Part shown: positions 16,398-24,862 of the stretch, piece after piece | Position numbering within the stretch: position 1 is the stretch's first letter | Layout: each line of letters starts with the position of its first letter | Source of the DNA: Streptomyces muensis | Lineage (GTDB): Bacteria; Actinomycetota; Actinomycetes; Streptomycetales; Streptomycetaceae | Direction: 5' to 3' | DNA length: 64,000 nucleotides | Assembly (NCBI RefSeq): GCF_021474425.1 | Contig: NZ_JAKEIP010000007.1 | Span: 1-64,000, forward strand | The notes under the pieces: model-generated | The model's database searches: none | What the model was told of the DNA's origin: nothing | What the model saw: the letters and a program-made list of their open reading frames with translations, nothing else | Made by a program: the position numbers and the translations under genes

Positions 16398-16528
16398 CCG
16401 AATTTCCGTGCGCGGGACCGGACTCGGGTGCTGGCACCACCCTGACCGGGGGGCTGGGACGACTGTGCTCGCCGCCTTTGCGACCTAGCTTCGTGAATGA
16501 CGGGAGCGGGCCGAGTCGAGGAGACGTG

Positions 16529-18139
16529 ATGAGCGCATTGAGTCGAAGGAACGTGTTGCGCGGCGGCGTGGTCGCCACGACGGCGGGGGTCGTGGCGCCC
16601 GGAGTGGCCGGCGCGGCGAACGGGGCGTCCGGCGCTCCGCCGCCCGGACCGGCCATGGTCGGACGCGGCGAGCCGCGGTACCGGTCGCTGGCGTCCCGGG
16701 GCTACAACCGTCGCTTCGTGGGCGACCCGGAGCACGTGTGGGTCGTCGGCACGACGGCACATGTCGTACGGGCCGTGCAGGAGGCGGTCGACAGCGGGCG
16801 GCGGATCACGGTCCGCGGCGGCGGCCACGGCTTCGAGAACTTCGTCGCCGACCCGGCCGTCGAGGTGGTGGTCGACCTGTCCGCCATGACGGCCGTCGCC
16901 TACGACCCGGGCCGCCGCGCCTTCGCGGTCGAGGCCGGTGCGCTGCTGGGCGAGGTGTACCGGAGGCTGTACCTCGGCTGGGGTGTGACGATCCCGGCCG
17001 GCTGGTGTGCCGACGTCGGTGTCGGCGGCCATGTCCCGGGCGGCGGCTACGGCCCGCTGTCCCGGCTGATGGGCCTGTCCGTGGACCATCTGTACGCGGT
17101 CGAGGTGGTCGTCGTGGACCGCGGCGGCAGGGCGCGCAGTGTGGTGGCCACACGTGAACCGGCCGATCCGCACCGGGACTTGTGGTGGGCGCACACCGGA
17201 GGCGGAGGCGGCACCTTCGGCATCGTCACCCGCTACTGGTTCCGCACACCCGGCGCCCTGGGCGACGACCCGTCCGGCCTGCTGCCCGCCCCGCCCTCCG
17301 GTGTGCTGAGCTTCTCCGTCTCCTGGGACTGGCAGCAGCTGGACAGGACGTCCTTCACCCGGCTGGTCCACAACCACGGCGCCTGGGCCGAGCGGCACAG
17401 CGCCCCCGACTCGCCGTACCTCGCCCTCTACAGCGAACTCGCCCTGACCCGCCGCCCGTCGGGTACCGTCCTCATGATCGGGCAGGTGGCGGCGGACTCC
17501 GGTGCCGAGCGGATGCTGGACGAGCACCTCGCGGCGATCAACCGGGGCGTCCCGGTCCAGCCGGTCCGCACGGTGCGCAACCAGTCCTGGCTGGCCGCGG
17601 CCCTGGCCGGCTCACCGGGCGACCCCGGACCCGTCTACCGGCTGAAGGTCAAGTCCGGCTATCTGCGCCGCCGTTTCACCGACCGGCAGATCGACGCCCT
17701 GCACCACCACCTCACCCGGCCCGACTACGACCACCCGGGCGGCAGCGTGAGCCTCTACACCCACGGCGGCAAGGTCAACACCGTGGCACCGGACGCGACC
17801 GCGACGCCCCACCGCGACGCGAGCATCAAGATGTTCTACGTCAACGGCTGGGAGGACCCCCGCGACGACGCCCGGCACATCCGCTGGCTGCGTGAGCTCT
17901 ACGAGGACCTGTACGCCGACACCGGCGGCGCCCCTGCGGCGGCCGACGGCGCGTTCATCAACTACCCGGACACCGACCTGGCCGACCCGGAACGGAACAC
18001 GGGCGCTCCTTGGCAGACCCTGTACTTCGGCGACAACTACCGTCGGCTCCAGCGCGTCAAGGCGAAGTGGGACCCCCGTGACGTCTTCCACCACGCCCTG
18101 TCGGTCAGGCCGGCTTCACCTCCACCGGCAGCTTCTTGA
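16529..18139 (+). CDS. secreted FAD-linked oxidase, berberine-bridge type (bicovalent FAD)
   Basis: A 536-residue enzyme with a Tat signal (SRRNVLRGG at residues 5-13, then a hydrophobic stretch). The FAD domain has TVRGGGHGFENF, with His100 as the 8-alpha attachment, and GWCADVGVGGHVPGGGYG, with Cys160 as the second, 6-S-cysteinyl link. The end of the protein, NYRRLQRVKAKWDPRDVFHH, is the typical BBE tail. Such enzymes oxidise sugars, alkaloids or aromatic alcohols outside the cell. The start follows GAGGAGAC. The last 35 bases overlap the P450 gene on the other strand. Confidence 0.88.
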   Translation: MSALSRRNVLRGGVVATTAGVVAPGVAGAANGASGAPPPGPAMVGRGEPRYRSLASRGYNRRFVGDPEHVWVVGTTAHVVRAVQEAVDSGRRITVRGGGHGFENFVADPAVEVVVDLSAMTAVAYDPGRRAFAVEAGALLGEVYRRLYLGWGVTIPAGWCADVGVGGHVPGGGYGPLSRLMGLSVDHLYAVEVVVVDRGGRARSVVATREPADPHRDLWWAHTGGGGGTFGIVTRYWFRTPGALGDDPSGLLPAPPSGVLSFSVSWDWQQLDRTSFTRLVHNHGAWAERHSAPDSPYLALYSELALTRRPSGTVLMIGQVAADSGAERMLDEHLAAINRGVPVQPVRTVRNQSWLAAALAGSPGDPGPVYRLKVKSGYLRRRFTDRQIDALHHHLTRPDYDHPGGSVSLYTHGGKVNTVAPDATATPHRDASIKMFYVNGWEDPRDDARHIRWLRELYEDLYADTGGAPAAADGAFINYPDTDLADPERNTGAPWQTLYFGDNYRRLQRVKAKWDPRDVFHHALSVRPASPPPAAS

Positions 18140-19373
18140 TGCCGTTGACGAAGTTGGACCGCACGCGTGGCACGTCGCCGGCCGGCCTGATGTCGGCGAT
18201 GCGCGGGATCAGCTCCTCGAACATGATGCGGATCTCGGTGCGGGCGAGCAGGTTGCCCAGGCACAGGTGCGGGCTGCCCTTGCCGAAGGTGACGTGGTCG
18301 TTGTCGGCGCGGGTGACGTCGAAGTCGTACGGATTGCCGAAGACCTCCTCGTCACGGTTGCCCGAGGCGAACCACATGACGACCTTGTCGCCCTCCTTGA
18401 CCCGCTTGCCGCCGAGTTCGACGTCCCGGGTCGCGGTGCGGCGGAAGTGGTAGACGGGGGAGGCCCAGCGCAGGAACTCCTCGACGGCCGTCGGGATCAG
18501 CGAGGGGTCCTCCTGGAGGCGGGCCAGCTGCTCGGGGTGCTGCAGGAGGGCCAGCATGGAGTGGGAGATGGTGTGCCGGGTGGTCTCGTTGCCGGCCACC
18601 ACCAGCAGCAGGAAGTAGTTGTCGAAGTCCTGCGCGGAGAGCGGGACCCCGTCGCGCGGGACCGTGTTGACCAGCTTCGACACCAGGTCCGTGCCGGCAC
18701 CGCCGCGCCGCTGCCGGGCCAGCTCCCGCCCGTACTCGAAGACCTCGATCGAGGCGGGGGAACGGAACGGCAGGTCGCGGTACTTCTCGCTCTCCTCGCT
18801 GTGCAGCAGCACGTCCGCGTAGTCGGGGTCGGTGTGGCCGATGATGCGGTTGCCCCAGTCGATGAGCTGCTGGTTGTCCTCCGGCGGCACGTCCAGCAGC
18901 CGCGCCAGGACGTTGATGGGGAAGTCCGCGGAGACGTCGGCGACGAAGTCGAAGGTGCCCTTGGCGAGGGCCGCGTCCAGGGTCGTCGCGGTCAGCCCGC
19001 GCAGGAAGTCGCTGTAGCTGTTGATGACGCTCGCGCCGAACTGCCGCTGGATGACGCTGCGCAGCGCGCGATGGCGTACGCCGTCCATCTCCAGGATGGA
19101 GGCGCGTTTGCTGATCTGGTCCTCGTCGACCTCCTCCAGGTTCACGAACCTCGTGGAGGTGAAGGTCTCGGGGTCGCGGTCGACGCGGGCGATGTCGGCG
19201 TGCCGGGTCAGCGCCCAGAATCCGGAGTTGGGGGCGTCCTCCGGCTGCCAGTGGACGGGGTCCTCGTGGCGCAGGGTGTGGAACATGCGCCAGGGGGTCA
19301 CGCCGTCGGTGAAGTTGTCGAGGTCGGCGAGGTTCACGTCGGCGAGCGGCATCGGCTCGGGGGCGGCGGTCAT
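18105..19373 (-). CDS. cytochrome P450 (CYP125/142- or CYP151-like)
   Basis: A 422-residue soluble bacterial P450. I-helix AGNETT (residues 260-265), ExxR at Glu299-Arg302, and heme loop FGKGSPHLCLG with the ligand Cys371. The start is ATG 19373 behind GGAG; a TTG twelve bases upstream overlaps that ribosome site and is rejected. It lies 16 bases after the glutamine-synthetase-like gene in one operon, divergent from its presumed redox partners, ferredoxin and reductase. This set (GS-like gene, P450, 3Fe-4S ferredoxin, reductase) also marks the mor/pip genes for morpholine and piperidine breakdown in mycobacteria. Subfamily and substrate are not settled. Confidence 0.9.
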   Translation of the reverse strand: MTAAPEPMPLADVNLADLDNFTDGVTPWRMFHTLRHEDPVHWQPEDAPNSGFWALTRHADIARVDRDPETFTSTRFVNLEEVDEDQISKRASILEMDGVRHRALRSVIQRQFGASVINSYSDFLRGLTATTLDAALAKGTFDFVADVSADFPINVLARLLDVPPEDNQQLIDWGNRIIGHTDPDYADVLLHSEESEKYRDLPFRSPASIEVFEYGRELARQRRGGAGTDLVSKLVNTVPRDGVPLSAQDFDNYFLLLVVAGNETTRHTISHSMLALLQHPEQLARLQEDPSLIPTAVEEFLRWASPVYHFRRTATRDVELGGKRVKEGDKVVMWFASGNRDEEVFGNPYDFDVTRADNDHVTFGKGSPHLCLGNLLARTEIRIMFEELIPRIADIRPAGDVPRVRSNFVNGIKKLPVEVKPA

Positions 19374-19389
19374 GGGTGGCTCCAAACGG

Positions 19390-20754
19390 TCACAGGTGGT
19401 AGGCGTACTCGGTGAACTCCCAGTCGGTGACGTGCCGTTGGAAGCGTTCGACCTCGTTGCGCTTGTAGGTCAGGAAGGATGAGGTGAAGCCCTTGCCGAG
19501 CAGTTCGGTCAGGGCCGTGTCCGCCTCCAGGGCGTCCAGCGCGGCGGACAGGGTCGTGGGCAGCAGGCCCGACCTGGCGGTGTCGTAGCCGTAGCCCTCC
19601 AGCGGCGCGGGCGGCTCCTCGCCGGCCCGGATGCCGAGCAGTGCCGCGGCGATCGTGCCGGCGACGAGGAGGTAGGGGTTGGCGCTGGCGTCGCCGAGGC
19701 GGAGTTCGACGCGGGCACCCGAGCCGCGCTCCGGTGGGATGCGGACCATGGCGCTGCGGTTGTCGAGACCCCAGTCGATCAGCCAGGGCGCGAGGGTGTC
19801 GGGGCCGAAGCGTTTGTAGGAGTTGACGGTCGGGTTGGCCAGCGCGGCGAGCGCGGGCGCGTGGGCGACGATGCCGGCGACGGCGTGCCGGGCGGTGGCC
19901 GAGAGGCCGTACGCGCCCCCGGGGTCGTCGAAGGCGTTACGGCCACCCTCCTCGCCGGTGGCCTCGCAGGACAGGTGCAGATGGAAACCGGAACCGCCCG
20001 CGTCCCCGAACGGCTTGGCCATGAAGGTGGCGGTCCTGCCCTCCTTGCGGGCCAGCTCCTTCACCGCGGCCTTGAAGCGGAAGGAGCGGTCGGCCGCGTC
20101 CAGCGCGTCGGAGTGGGTCAGGTTGATCTCGTACTGGCCGCCGTCGAACTCGTGGTTGCCGGTGATAACGCCGATGTCCAGATCGCGCAGCTGTCGCAGG
20201 GTGCGCAGCAGGTGGTTGTCGGGGTCGGCGCGCAGTCCGGCCGTGTAGACGGCGCCGGTGACCTCGGGGGCGCGGCGCCAGCCGGTGGGGGTGCCGGGGG
20301 CGGGGGCCAGCAGGAAGTACTCCAGCTCCGGGCCGACGACCGGGCGCAGGCCCTGTTCGGCGCAGCGGGCCAGCACCGAGCGCAGCAGGTCGCGGGGTGA
20401 CTCCGGGGCGGGGGCGCCGGTCGCCGGGTCGGTGACCTCGCCGAGACAGGTGGCGACACCGGGCTCCCAGGGCAGCACGGTCAGGGTGGACAGGTCGGGG
20501 CGCACGGTCACGTCCGGCAGGCCGGCGTCCAGGCCGCCCGCGACCGGGACCACGTCGCCCTGCGGGCTGGTGTGGTAGACGGCCCGGCAGAAGGCAAGAC
20601 CGTGCTCGCACGCCGCCGGCAGATGCTCCACCAGGACGTCACGGGCGCGGTCGGTGCCGATGAGGTCGGGATACATGACCCGGACCACGTCAACGCCCTC
20701 GGCGGTGAGCCGCTCCAGGTGCCGGCGGATGTCTGGGATGTCGTGAGCGCTCAC
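19390..20754 (-). CDS. glutamine-synthetase-like gamma-glutamyl-amine ligase
   Basis: A 454-residue protein of the glutamine synthetase family. Visible motifs: a central NHEFDGGQYEINLTHSDALDAAD, then GSGFHLHLS (ATP site), NPTVNSYKRF and DNRSAMVRIP followed by a VELRLGDASANPYL end. It is not the housekeeping GlnA: it lacks the adenylylation-loop context and sits in a catabolic operon. Relatives (PuuA, GlnA3, GlnA4, IpuC) attach glutamate to an amine so that it can be oxidised. GTG 20754 follows GAGGAGACATCG; the preceding in-frame sequence overlaps the promoter. A PuuC-like dehydrogenase and a PuuD-like hydrolase for the next steps lie at 29897-32100. Confidence 0.85.
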   Translation of the reverse strand: MSAHDIPDIRRHLERLTAEGVDVVRVMYPDLIGTDRARDVLVEHLPAACEHGLAFCRAVYHTSPQGDVVPVAGGLDAGLPDVTVRPDLSTLTVLPWEPGVATCLGEVTDPATGAPAPESPRDLLRSVLARCAEQGLRPVVGPELEYFLLAPAPGTPTGWRRAPEVTGAVYTAGLRADPDNHLLRTLRQLRDLDIGVITGNHEFDGGQYEINLTHSDALDAADRSFRFKAAVKELARKEGRTATFMAKPFGDAGGSGFHLHLSCEATGEEGGRNAFDDPGGAYGLSATARHAVAGIVAHAPALAALANPTVNSYKRFGPDTLAPWLIDWGLDNRSAMVRIPPERGSGARVELRLGDASANPYLLVAGTIAAALLGIRAGEEPPAPLEGYGYDTARSGLLPTTLSAALDALEADTALTELLGKGFTSSFLTYKRNEVERFQRHVTDWEFTEYAYHL

Positions 20755-20850
20755 CGATGTCTCCTCGGGCGGAGGGCGGATGGGATGGGTGGCGTGAGGA
20801 CGACCTGAGCAGAAGGGGGGCGGCGTGGGGGAGGGCGCCCCGGCAGTCGT

Positions 20851-20893
20851 CGTTTGAACCCGAACGGTATGGACACGATTCGCCGTCCCGCAA
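20851..20893 (-). promoter_or_regulatory. promoter and operator A for the GS-like/P450 operon
   Basis: On the minus strand TTGCGG (20893-20888) and TACCGT (20869-20864) are 18 bases apart. The 16-bp operator CGTTTGAACCCGAACG (plus-strand 20851-20866) overlaps the -10 box and start point. The 14-bp core is identical to the one before marR (32741-32754, inverted). Repression by MarR is inferred. The 312-base gap 20755-21066 otherwise contains only the divergent promoter. Confidence 0.6.
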
Positions 20894-20930
20894 GGGGGTG
20901 GCCGCAAAAATTTATCCACCTGGACAGGTA

Positions 20931-20974
20931 TTGACCAGGGTCCGGCGGCTTCCTATGTTGTTTGAAGCCAAACG
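20931..20974 (+). promoter_or_regulatory. promoter and operator B for the ferredoxin operon
   Basis: TTGACC (20931-20936) and TATGTT (20954-20959) with a 17-base spacer. The operator TGTTTGAAGCCAAACG (20959-20974) begins in the -10 box and covers the start point. Its arms GTTTG and CAAAC are a perfect inverted repeat. Same motif family as operators A, C and E. Confidence 0.6.
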
Positions 20975-21066
20975 AGTAGGGGGTGCGGATCTCGCACCCC
21001 TTTGGCCCAGGGGCCCGGCCGACAGGCCGGCCGGGCCCCGTCCACCCCCTTCCAGGAGGAACGGCC

Positions 21067-21255
21067 ATGAAGGTCGTCGTCGACATGAACAAGTGCCAGG
21101 ACCACGGACAGTGCGTCTTCGCGGCCCCCGACGTCTTCTCGATGGACGACGACGGACACCTCGTGTTCGTCGCCGAGCCCGACGACACGCTGCGCGACGA
21201 CGTCGAGGAGGCCGCCGACGTCTGCCCGCTCCAGGCCATCCGGATCGAGGACTGA
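21067..21255 (+). CDS. [3Fe-4S] ferredoxin, P450 redox partner
   Basis: A 62-residue small ferredoxin. The first cluster ligands lie in MNKCQDHGQCVFAAPDVF; the second Cys position of the usual four is occupied by His, the sign of a 3Fe-4S cluster. The last ligand is in ADVCPLQAI. It passes electrons from the reductase encoded four bases downstream to the P450 encoded divergently. ATG 21067 follows a strong CCAGGAGGA ribosome site. Confidence 0.92.
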   Translation: MKVVVDMNKCQDHGQCVFAAPDVFSMDDDGHLVFVAEPDDTLRDDVEEAADVCPLQAIRIED

Positions 21256-21259
21256 GCCC

Positions 21260-22480
21260 ATGACCGGACGCATCGTCGTCGCCGGCGCCTCGATGGGCGG
21301 CCTGCGCGCCGTGGAACAGCTGCGCGCGGCCGGCTGGACCGGCGCGATCACGGTCGTCGGCGACGAGCCGCACATGCCGTACAACCGGCCGCCGCTCTCC
21401 AAGGAGGTACTGGCCGGCAAGGCCCCCTTCGAGTCGCTGGCCTTCACCCCGAAGGCGGCCGCCGCCGACGTGGAGTGGCGGCTCGGCACGAGGGTCGTCG
21501 CGGCCGGCCTCGACCGCCGCGTCGTCGATCTCGACGACGGCTCGGCGATCTCGTACGACGGACTCGTCGTCGCCACCGGCATGCGCCCCCGGCGGCTGAC
21601 CTGCCCCGGCCCGCTCACCGGACGCCACACGGTCCGCACCCTGACCGACGCCCAGGGACTGCGGGGCGAACTGACCCGGCCGGGCGTGCGTGTCGTCGTG
21701 GTCGGCGCCGGCTTCATCGGCTGCGAGGTCGCCGCAACGGCCGTCGGCCTGGGCGTGTCCGAGGTGACCGTCGTGGACCCGCTGCCCCTGCCCATGGTCG
21801 GCCCACTCGGTGAACTGCTCGCCCGCGCGCTGCTCGAGCGGCACCAGGAACGCGGCGTGCGCTTCCGGCTGGGGACCGGGGTCGCCGGGTTCGAGGGCGA
21901 CGACCGGGTGACCGGGGTCGTCCTCGGCGACGGCAGCGTGCTGCCCGCCGACGTGGTGGTCGAGTCCGTCGGCTCGGTCGCCAACGGCGAGTGGCTGGAC
22001 GGCAACGGCCTGGACCTCTCCGACGGCGTCCTCACCTGCGAACACCTGCGCGTCGGCGGCCGGCCCGAAGTGGTCGCCGTCGGTGACGTCGCCCGCTTCC
22101 CCAACGCCCGCTACGACGGCGTGCCCCGCCGTGTCGAGCACTGGTCGATCCCGACCGACAGCGCGAAACACGCGGCGCGGATGCTGGTCGCCGAACTGAC
22201 CGGCGTCCAGGCCGACTTGGCTCCGTTCGCCCCGCTGCCCACCTTCTGGAGCGACCAGCACGACTTCCGGTTGCAGTCCTTCGGAGCGCCCGTCCTCGGC
22301 CTCGGTGACGTCCGGGTGCTGGACGGTGATCCGGACCGTGATCCGGAGGGTGACGTGCTCGTCGGGTACCACGCCGACGGGCGGCTCGTCGGAGTCGTGG
22401 CGCTCGGTGGCCACGGCGCCGCCATGGGTGCCGCCCGTTATCGCGCCCAACTGCTGAAGCAGCCCGCCCTCGCCGCGTAA
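21260..22480 (+). CDS. FAD-dependent NAD(P)H-ferredoxin reductase
   Basis: A 406-residue pyridine-nucleotide disulfide-family reductase of the rubredoxin/ferredoxin-reductase type. FAD site IVVAGASMGGLRAVEQLR at the start, YNRPPLSKE (flavin-stacking region), NAD site VVVVGAGFIGCEVAATA and the second FAD segment EVVAVGDVARFPN. Closely coupled to the ferredoxin gene. Together with the P450 it makes a class I three-component monooxygenase. Confidence 0.92.
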   Translation: MTGRIVVAGASMGGLRAVEQLRAAGWTGAITVVGDEPHMPYNRPPLSKEVLAGKAPFESLAFTPKAAAADVEWRLGTRVVAAGLDRRVVDLDDGSAISYDGLVVATGMRPRRLTCPGPLTGRHTVRTLTDAQGLRGELTRPGVRVVVVGAGFIGCEVAATAVGLGVSEVTVVDPLPLPMVGPLGELLARALLERHQERGVRFRLGTGVAGFEGDDRVTGVVLGDGSVLPADVVVESVGSVANGEWLDGNGLDLSDGVLTCEHLRVGGRPEVVAVGDVARFPNARYDGVPRRVEHWSIPTDSAKHAARMLVAELTGVQADLAPFAPLPTFWSDQHDFRLQSFGAPVLGLGDVRVLDGDPDRDPEGDVLVGYHADGRLVGVVALGGHGAAMGAARYRAQLLKQPALAA

Positions 22481-22491
22481 GGAACCTCCTC

Positions 22492-23304
22492 ATGTCCTCA
22501 GTTCGTGGTTACTTCCATCCCAAGACGGCCAGTGGTGCGTCGTCGCTGATTCCGTCGCCGCCGTGGCGCTACTCCGGTGACCTGCTGACCGTCGAGTACC
22601 GGACCGATCCGGCGCGCGTCCGCGAACTCCTGCCGGAACCACTGGAGTTGGCCGACGAGGATCCCGGTGCCGTCGCGCTGATCTGGGCCGACTGGCAGTC
22701 GTGCTCCGGGTCCGGGGCGGAACTGTTCGATCCCGTGCTCTCGCAGTACAAGGAGGCGTTCGCGGTCGTGCGGTGCGGGTTCCGGGGGCGGACCTATTCG
22801 CGGTGTGTGTACATCTGGGTGGACAAGGACTTCGCCATCGCGCGGGGACTGCACCAGGGGTATCCGAAGAAGCTCGGGTCCATTCACCAGACGCGGCCCC
22901 ATCCGTACGGGCCCGCTCCGCGGGTCGAGGCGGGGGCTCGGTTCGGGGCGACGCTGGCTGCGGCGGATCGGCGGTTGGCTCAGGCTGTGGTGACGTTGCG
23001 GGAGCCTTCCGAGTCGAACGGGTTCGTGAATGCGCATCCCATGGCTCATCACCGGTGGCTGCCCTCGATCGAGAAGGGCAAGGGGTTGGCTCTCGATGAG
23101 CTGATCGAGACCGGGGCGGCTTCTTTCGAGGGTGGTCAACCGTGGGTGGGGGATGCCGAGTTGGAGCTGTTCGAGGCGCCTACGGAGGAGCTTGCCCGGC
23201 TGGAGGTTCGTGAGCCGATCGCTGCGTATTTCCGGCAGGTCGGGGTGGTTTGGGATGGGGGGCGGCTGCTGGAGGTCGGTACGTCGGAAGCGGCTGCCGG
23301 GTGA
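22492..23304 (+). CDS. acetoacetate decarboxylase family protein
   Basis: A 270-residue protein of the ADC family. The catalytic neighbourhood HQGYPKKLGS holds Lys126-Lys127, matching the Schiff-base Lys pair of acetoacetate decarboxylase. Members act as decarboxylases, hydratase/aldolases or dehydratases on keto acids. It follows the reductase gene by eleven bases and so belongs to the ferredoxin operon. In this context it may replace the missing isomerase, hydratase or aldolase of the homoprotocatechuate route. Its later codons end in G or T much more often than those of its neighbours, a change that begins inside the gene near 22,700. Confidence 0.75.
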   Translation: MSSVRGYFHPKTASGASSLIPSPPWRYSGDLLTVEYRTDPARVRELLPEPLELADEDPGAVALIWADWQSCSGSGAELFDPVLSQYKEAFAVVRCGFRGRTYSRCVYIWVDKDFAIARGLHQGYPKKLGSIHQTRPHPYGPAPRVEAGARFGATLAAADRRLAQAVVTLREPSESNGFVNAHPMAHHRWLPSIEKGKGLALDELIETGAASFEGGQPWVGDAELELFEAPTEELARLEVREPIAAYFRQVGVVWDGGRLLEVGTSEAAAG

Positions 23305-23336
23305 GGTCGGTGGCGGTCTGCCGGTTCGTTGTGGCT

Positions 23337-23360
23337 TGTCGCGCAGTTCCCCGCGCCCCT
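23337..23360 (+). repeat. dispersed intergenic GC-rich repeat fragment
   Basis: TCGCGCAGTTCCCCGCGCCC with flanking bases lies in the 97-base gap between two catabolic genes. This string resembles a non-coding repeat common between Streptomyces genes. It may be a relic of recombination or a processing site; no function is shown. Confidence 0.4.
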
Positions 23361-23401
23361 GGGTGGGCCGGATCCCCCTTCGTATGAATGGAGCCCTTCT
23401 T

Positions 23402-24862
23402 ATGGCTGACAAGATCGTCGTCGGCGGTGTCTCCGTCGACACCCGGCACTGGATCGGTGGCGAGCGGGTCGCTTCCGATGAGACCTTTACCGACGCCTCG
23501 CCCATTGACGGCAGTGTGATCGGTGAGATCAGCCGCGGCGGCCCCGCCGAAGCCCGGGCCGCCGTCGCCGCCGCCCGCGACGCCTTCCCCTCCTGGGCGG
23601 CCACCCCCCGCGCCGAACGCGCCCGGATCCTTCACGCCATCGCCGACGGCGTGGAGAAGCGGATCGAGGAACTCGCCATCGTCGAGACCACCGACAACGG
23701 CGCCCTCCTGCGTTCGCACCGCCGTGGGGTCATGCCCCGCGTCGCCCACAACTTCCGGTTCTTCGCCGACTGGCTGCTGAAGCTGGGGCACGAGGACTTC
23801 GAGACGCGGGGGCACAACAACCACGTCAGCTGGGACCCGGCTGGCCCCTGCGTGCTGATCACCCCGTGGAACGCGCCGCTGATGCTGGCGACCTGGAAGG
23901 TGGCCCCCGCCCTCGCCGCCGGCAACACCGTCGTGCTCAAGCCCGCCGAGTGGTCGCCGCTGACGGCCTCGCTCCTCGCCGACATCGCCGCCGAGGCCGG
24001 GCTGCCCGCCGGTGTCCTCAACGTCGTCCAGGGCTACGGCTCCGAGATCGGCGACGCGCTCACCTCCCACCCGGACGTACGCCGGATCAGCTTCACCGGC
24101 TCGGTGCCGACCGCTCGGCGCATCGCCGCGTCCGCCGCCGCGAACCTGACGCCGCTCAGCCTCGAACTCGGCGGTAAGTCACCGCTGTTGGTGTTCGCCG
24201 ACGCCGATCTCGACCTGGCCGTCGAGCTAGCCGTGGAGCAGTACGACAACGCCGGGCAGGTCTGTCTCGCCGCCACCCGGATCCTGGTGGAGGAGTCGAT
24301 CGCCACGGAGTTCACGCGCCGGTTCGAGGAGAAGGCGGCGGCGCTCACACAGGGCGACCCTCGGGACGAGGCCACCGACATCGGGCCCAACATCCATCCC
24401 CGCCAGCTTCAGAAGATCGACGGCTTCGTGCGGCGGGCGATCGAGGGCGGGGCCCGTGCCGTCATCGGCGGGCACCCCGGCGATGGCCAGTACTACGCGC
24501 CCACCCTGCTCACCGAGGTCGCCCAGGACTCCGAGATCGTCCAGGAGGAGGTCTTCGGGCCGGTCCTGACCCTCCAGACCTTCGCCGACGAGGACGAGGC
24601 CGTACGGCTCGCCAACGACACCCGGTTCGGGCTCGCCGCCACCGTCGCCACCGGCGACCCCGAGCGCGCCGAACGGGTCACGGCACAGCTGGTCGCGGGC
24701 ACGGTCTGGGTCAACTGCTTCTTCGTACGGGACCTCCAGGCGCCCTTCGGCGGCTCACGCCACTCCGGCGTCGGACGCGAGGGCGGCACGTGGAGCTTCG
24801 ACTTCTACTGCGATCTGAAGAACACCGTCACCGCACCTGGAGGGTGGAAGTCCCATGGGTGA
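23402..24862 (+). CDS. aldehyde dehydrogenase, HpaE-like (carboxymethyl-hydroxymuconic semialdehyde type)
   Basis: A 486-residue NAD-dependent aldehyde dehydrogenase. Cofactor loop TGSVPTARRIAASAAANLTP, the general base in LELGGKSPLLVF, nucleophile Cys in YDNAGQVCLAATR, and EEVFGPVLTLQTF. The ending WSFDFYCDLKNTVTAP is like HpaE, which oxidises the ring-cleavage product of homoprotocatechuate. It overlaps the dioxygenase gene by eight bases, which supports that role. ATG 23402 follows the repeat-bearing gap. Confidence 0.82.
   Translation: MADKIVVGGVSVDTRHWIGGERVASDETFTDASPIDGSVIGEISRGGPAEARAAVAAARDAFPSWAATPRAERARILHAIADGVEKRIEELAIVETTDNGALLRSHRRGVMPRVAHNFRFFADWLLKLGHEDFETRGHNNHVSWDPAGPCVLITPWNAPLMLATWKVAPALAAGNTVVLKPAEWSPLTASLLADIAAEAGLPAGVLNVVQGYGSEIGDALTSHPDVRRISFTGSVPTARRIAASAAANLTPLSLELGGKSPLLVFADADLDLAVELAVEQYDNAGQVCLAATRILVEESIATEFTRRFEEKAAALTQGDPRDEATDIGPNIHPRQLQKIDGFVRRAIEGGARAVIGGHPGDGQYYAPTLLTEVAQDSEIVQEEVFGPVLTLQTFADEDEAVRLANDTRFGLAATVATGDPERAERVTAQLVAGTVWVNCFFVRDLQAPFGGSRHSGVGREGGTWSFDFYCDLKNTVTAPGGWKSHG

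Noticed and set aside
20755..20919. N-terminal extension of the GS-like protein
   Set aside because: It runs through the predicted promoter and operator; GTG 20754 has a strong ribosome site and the family length.
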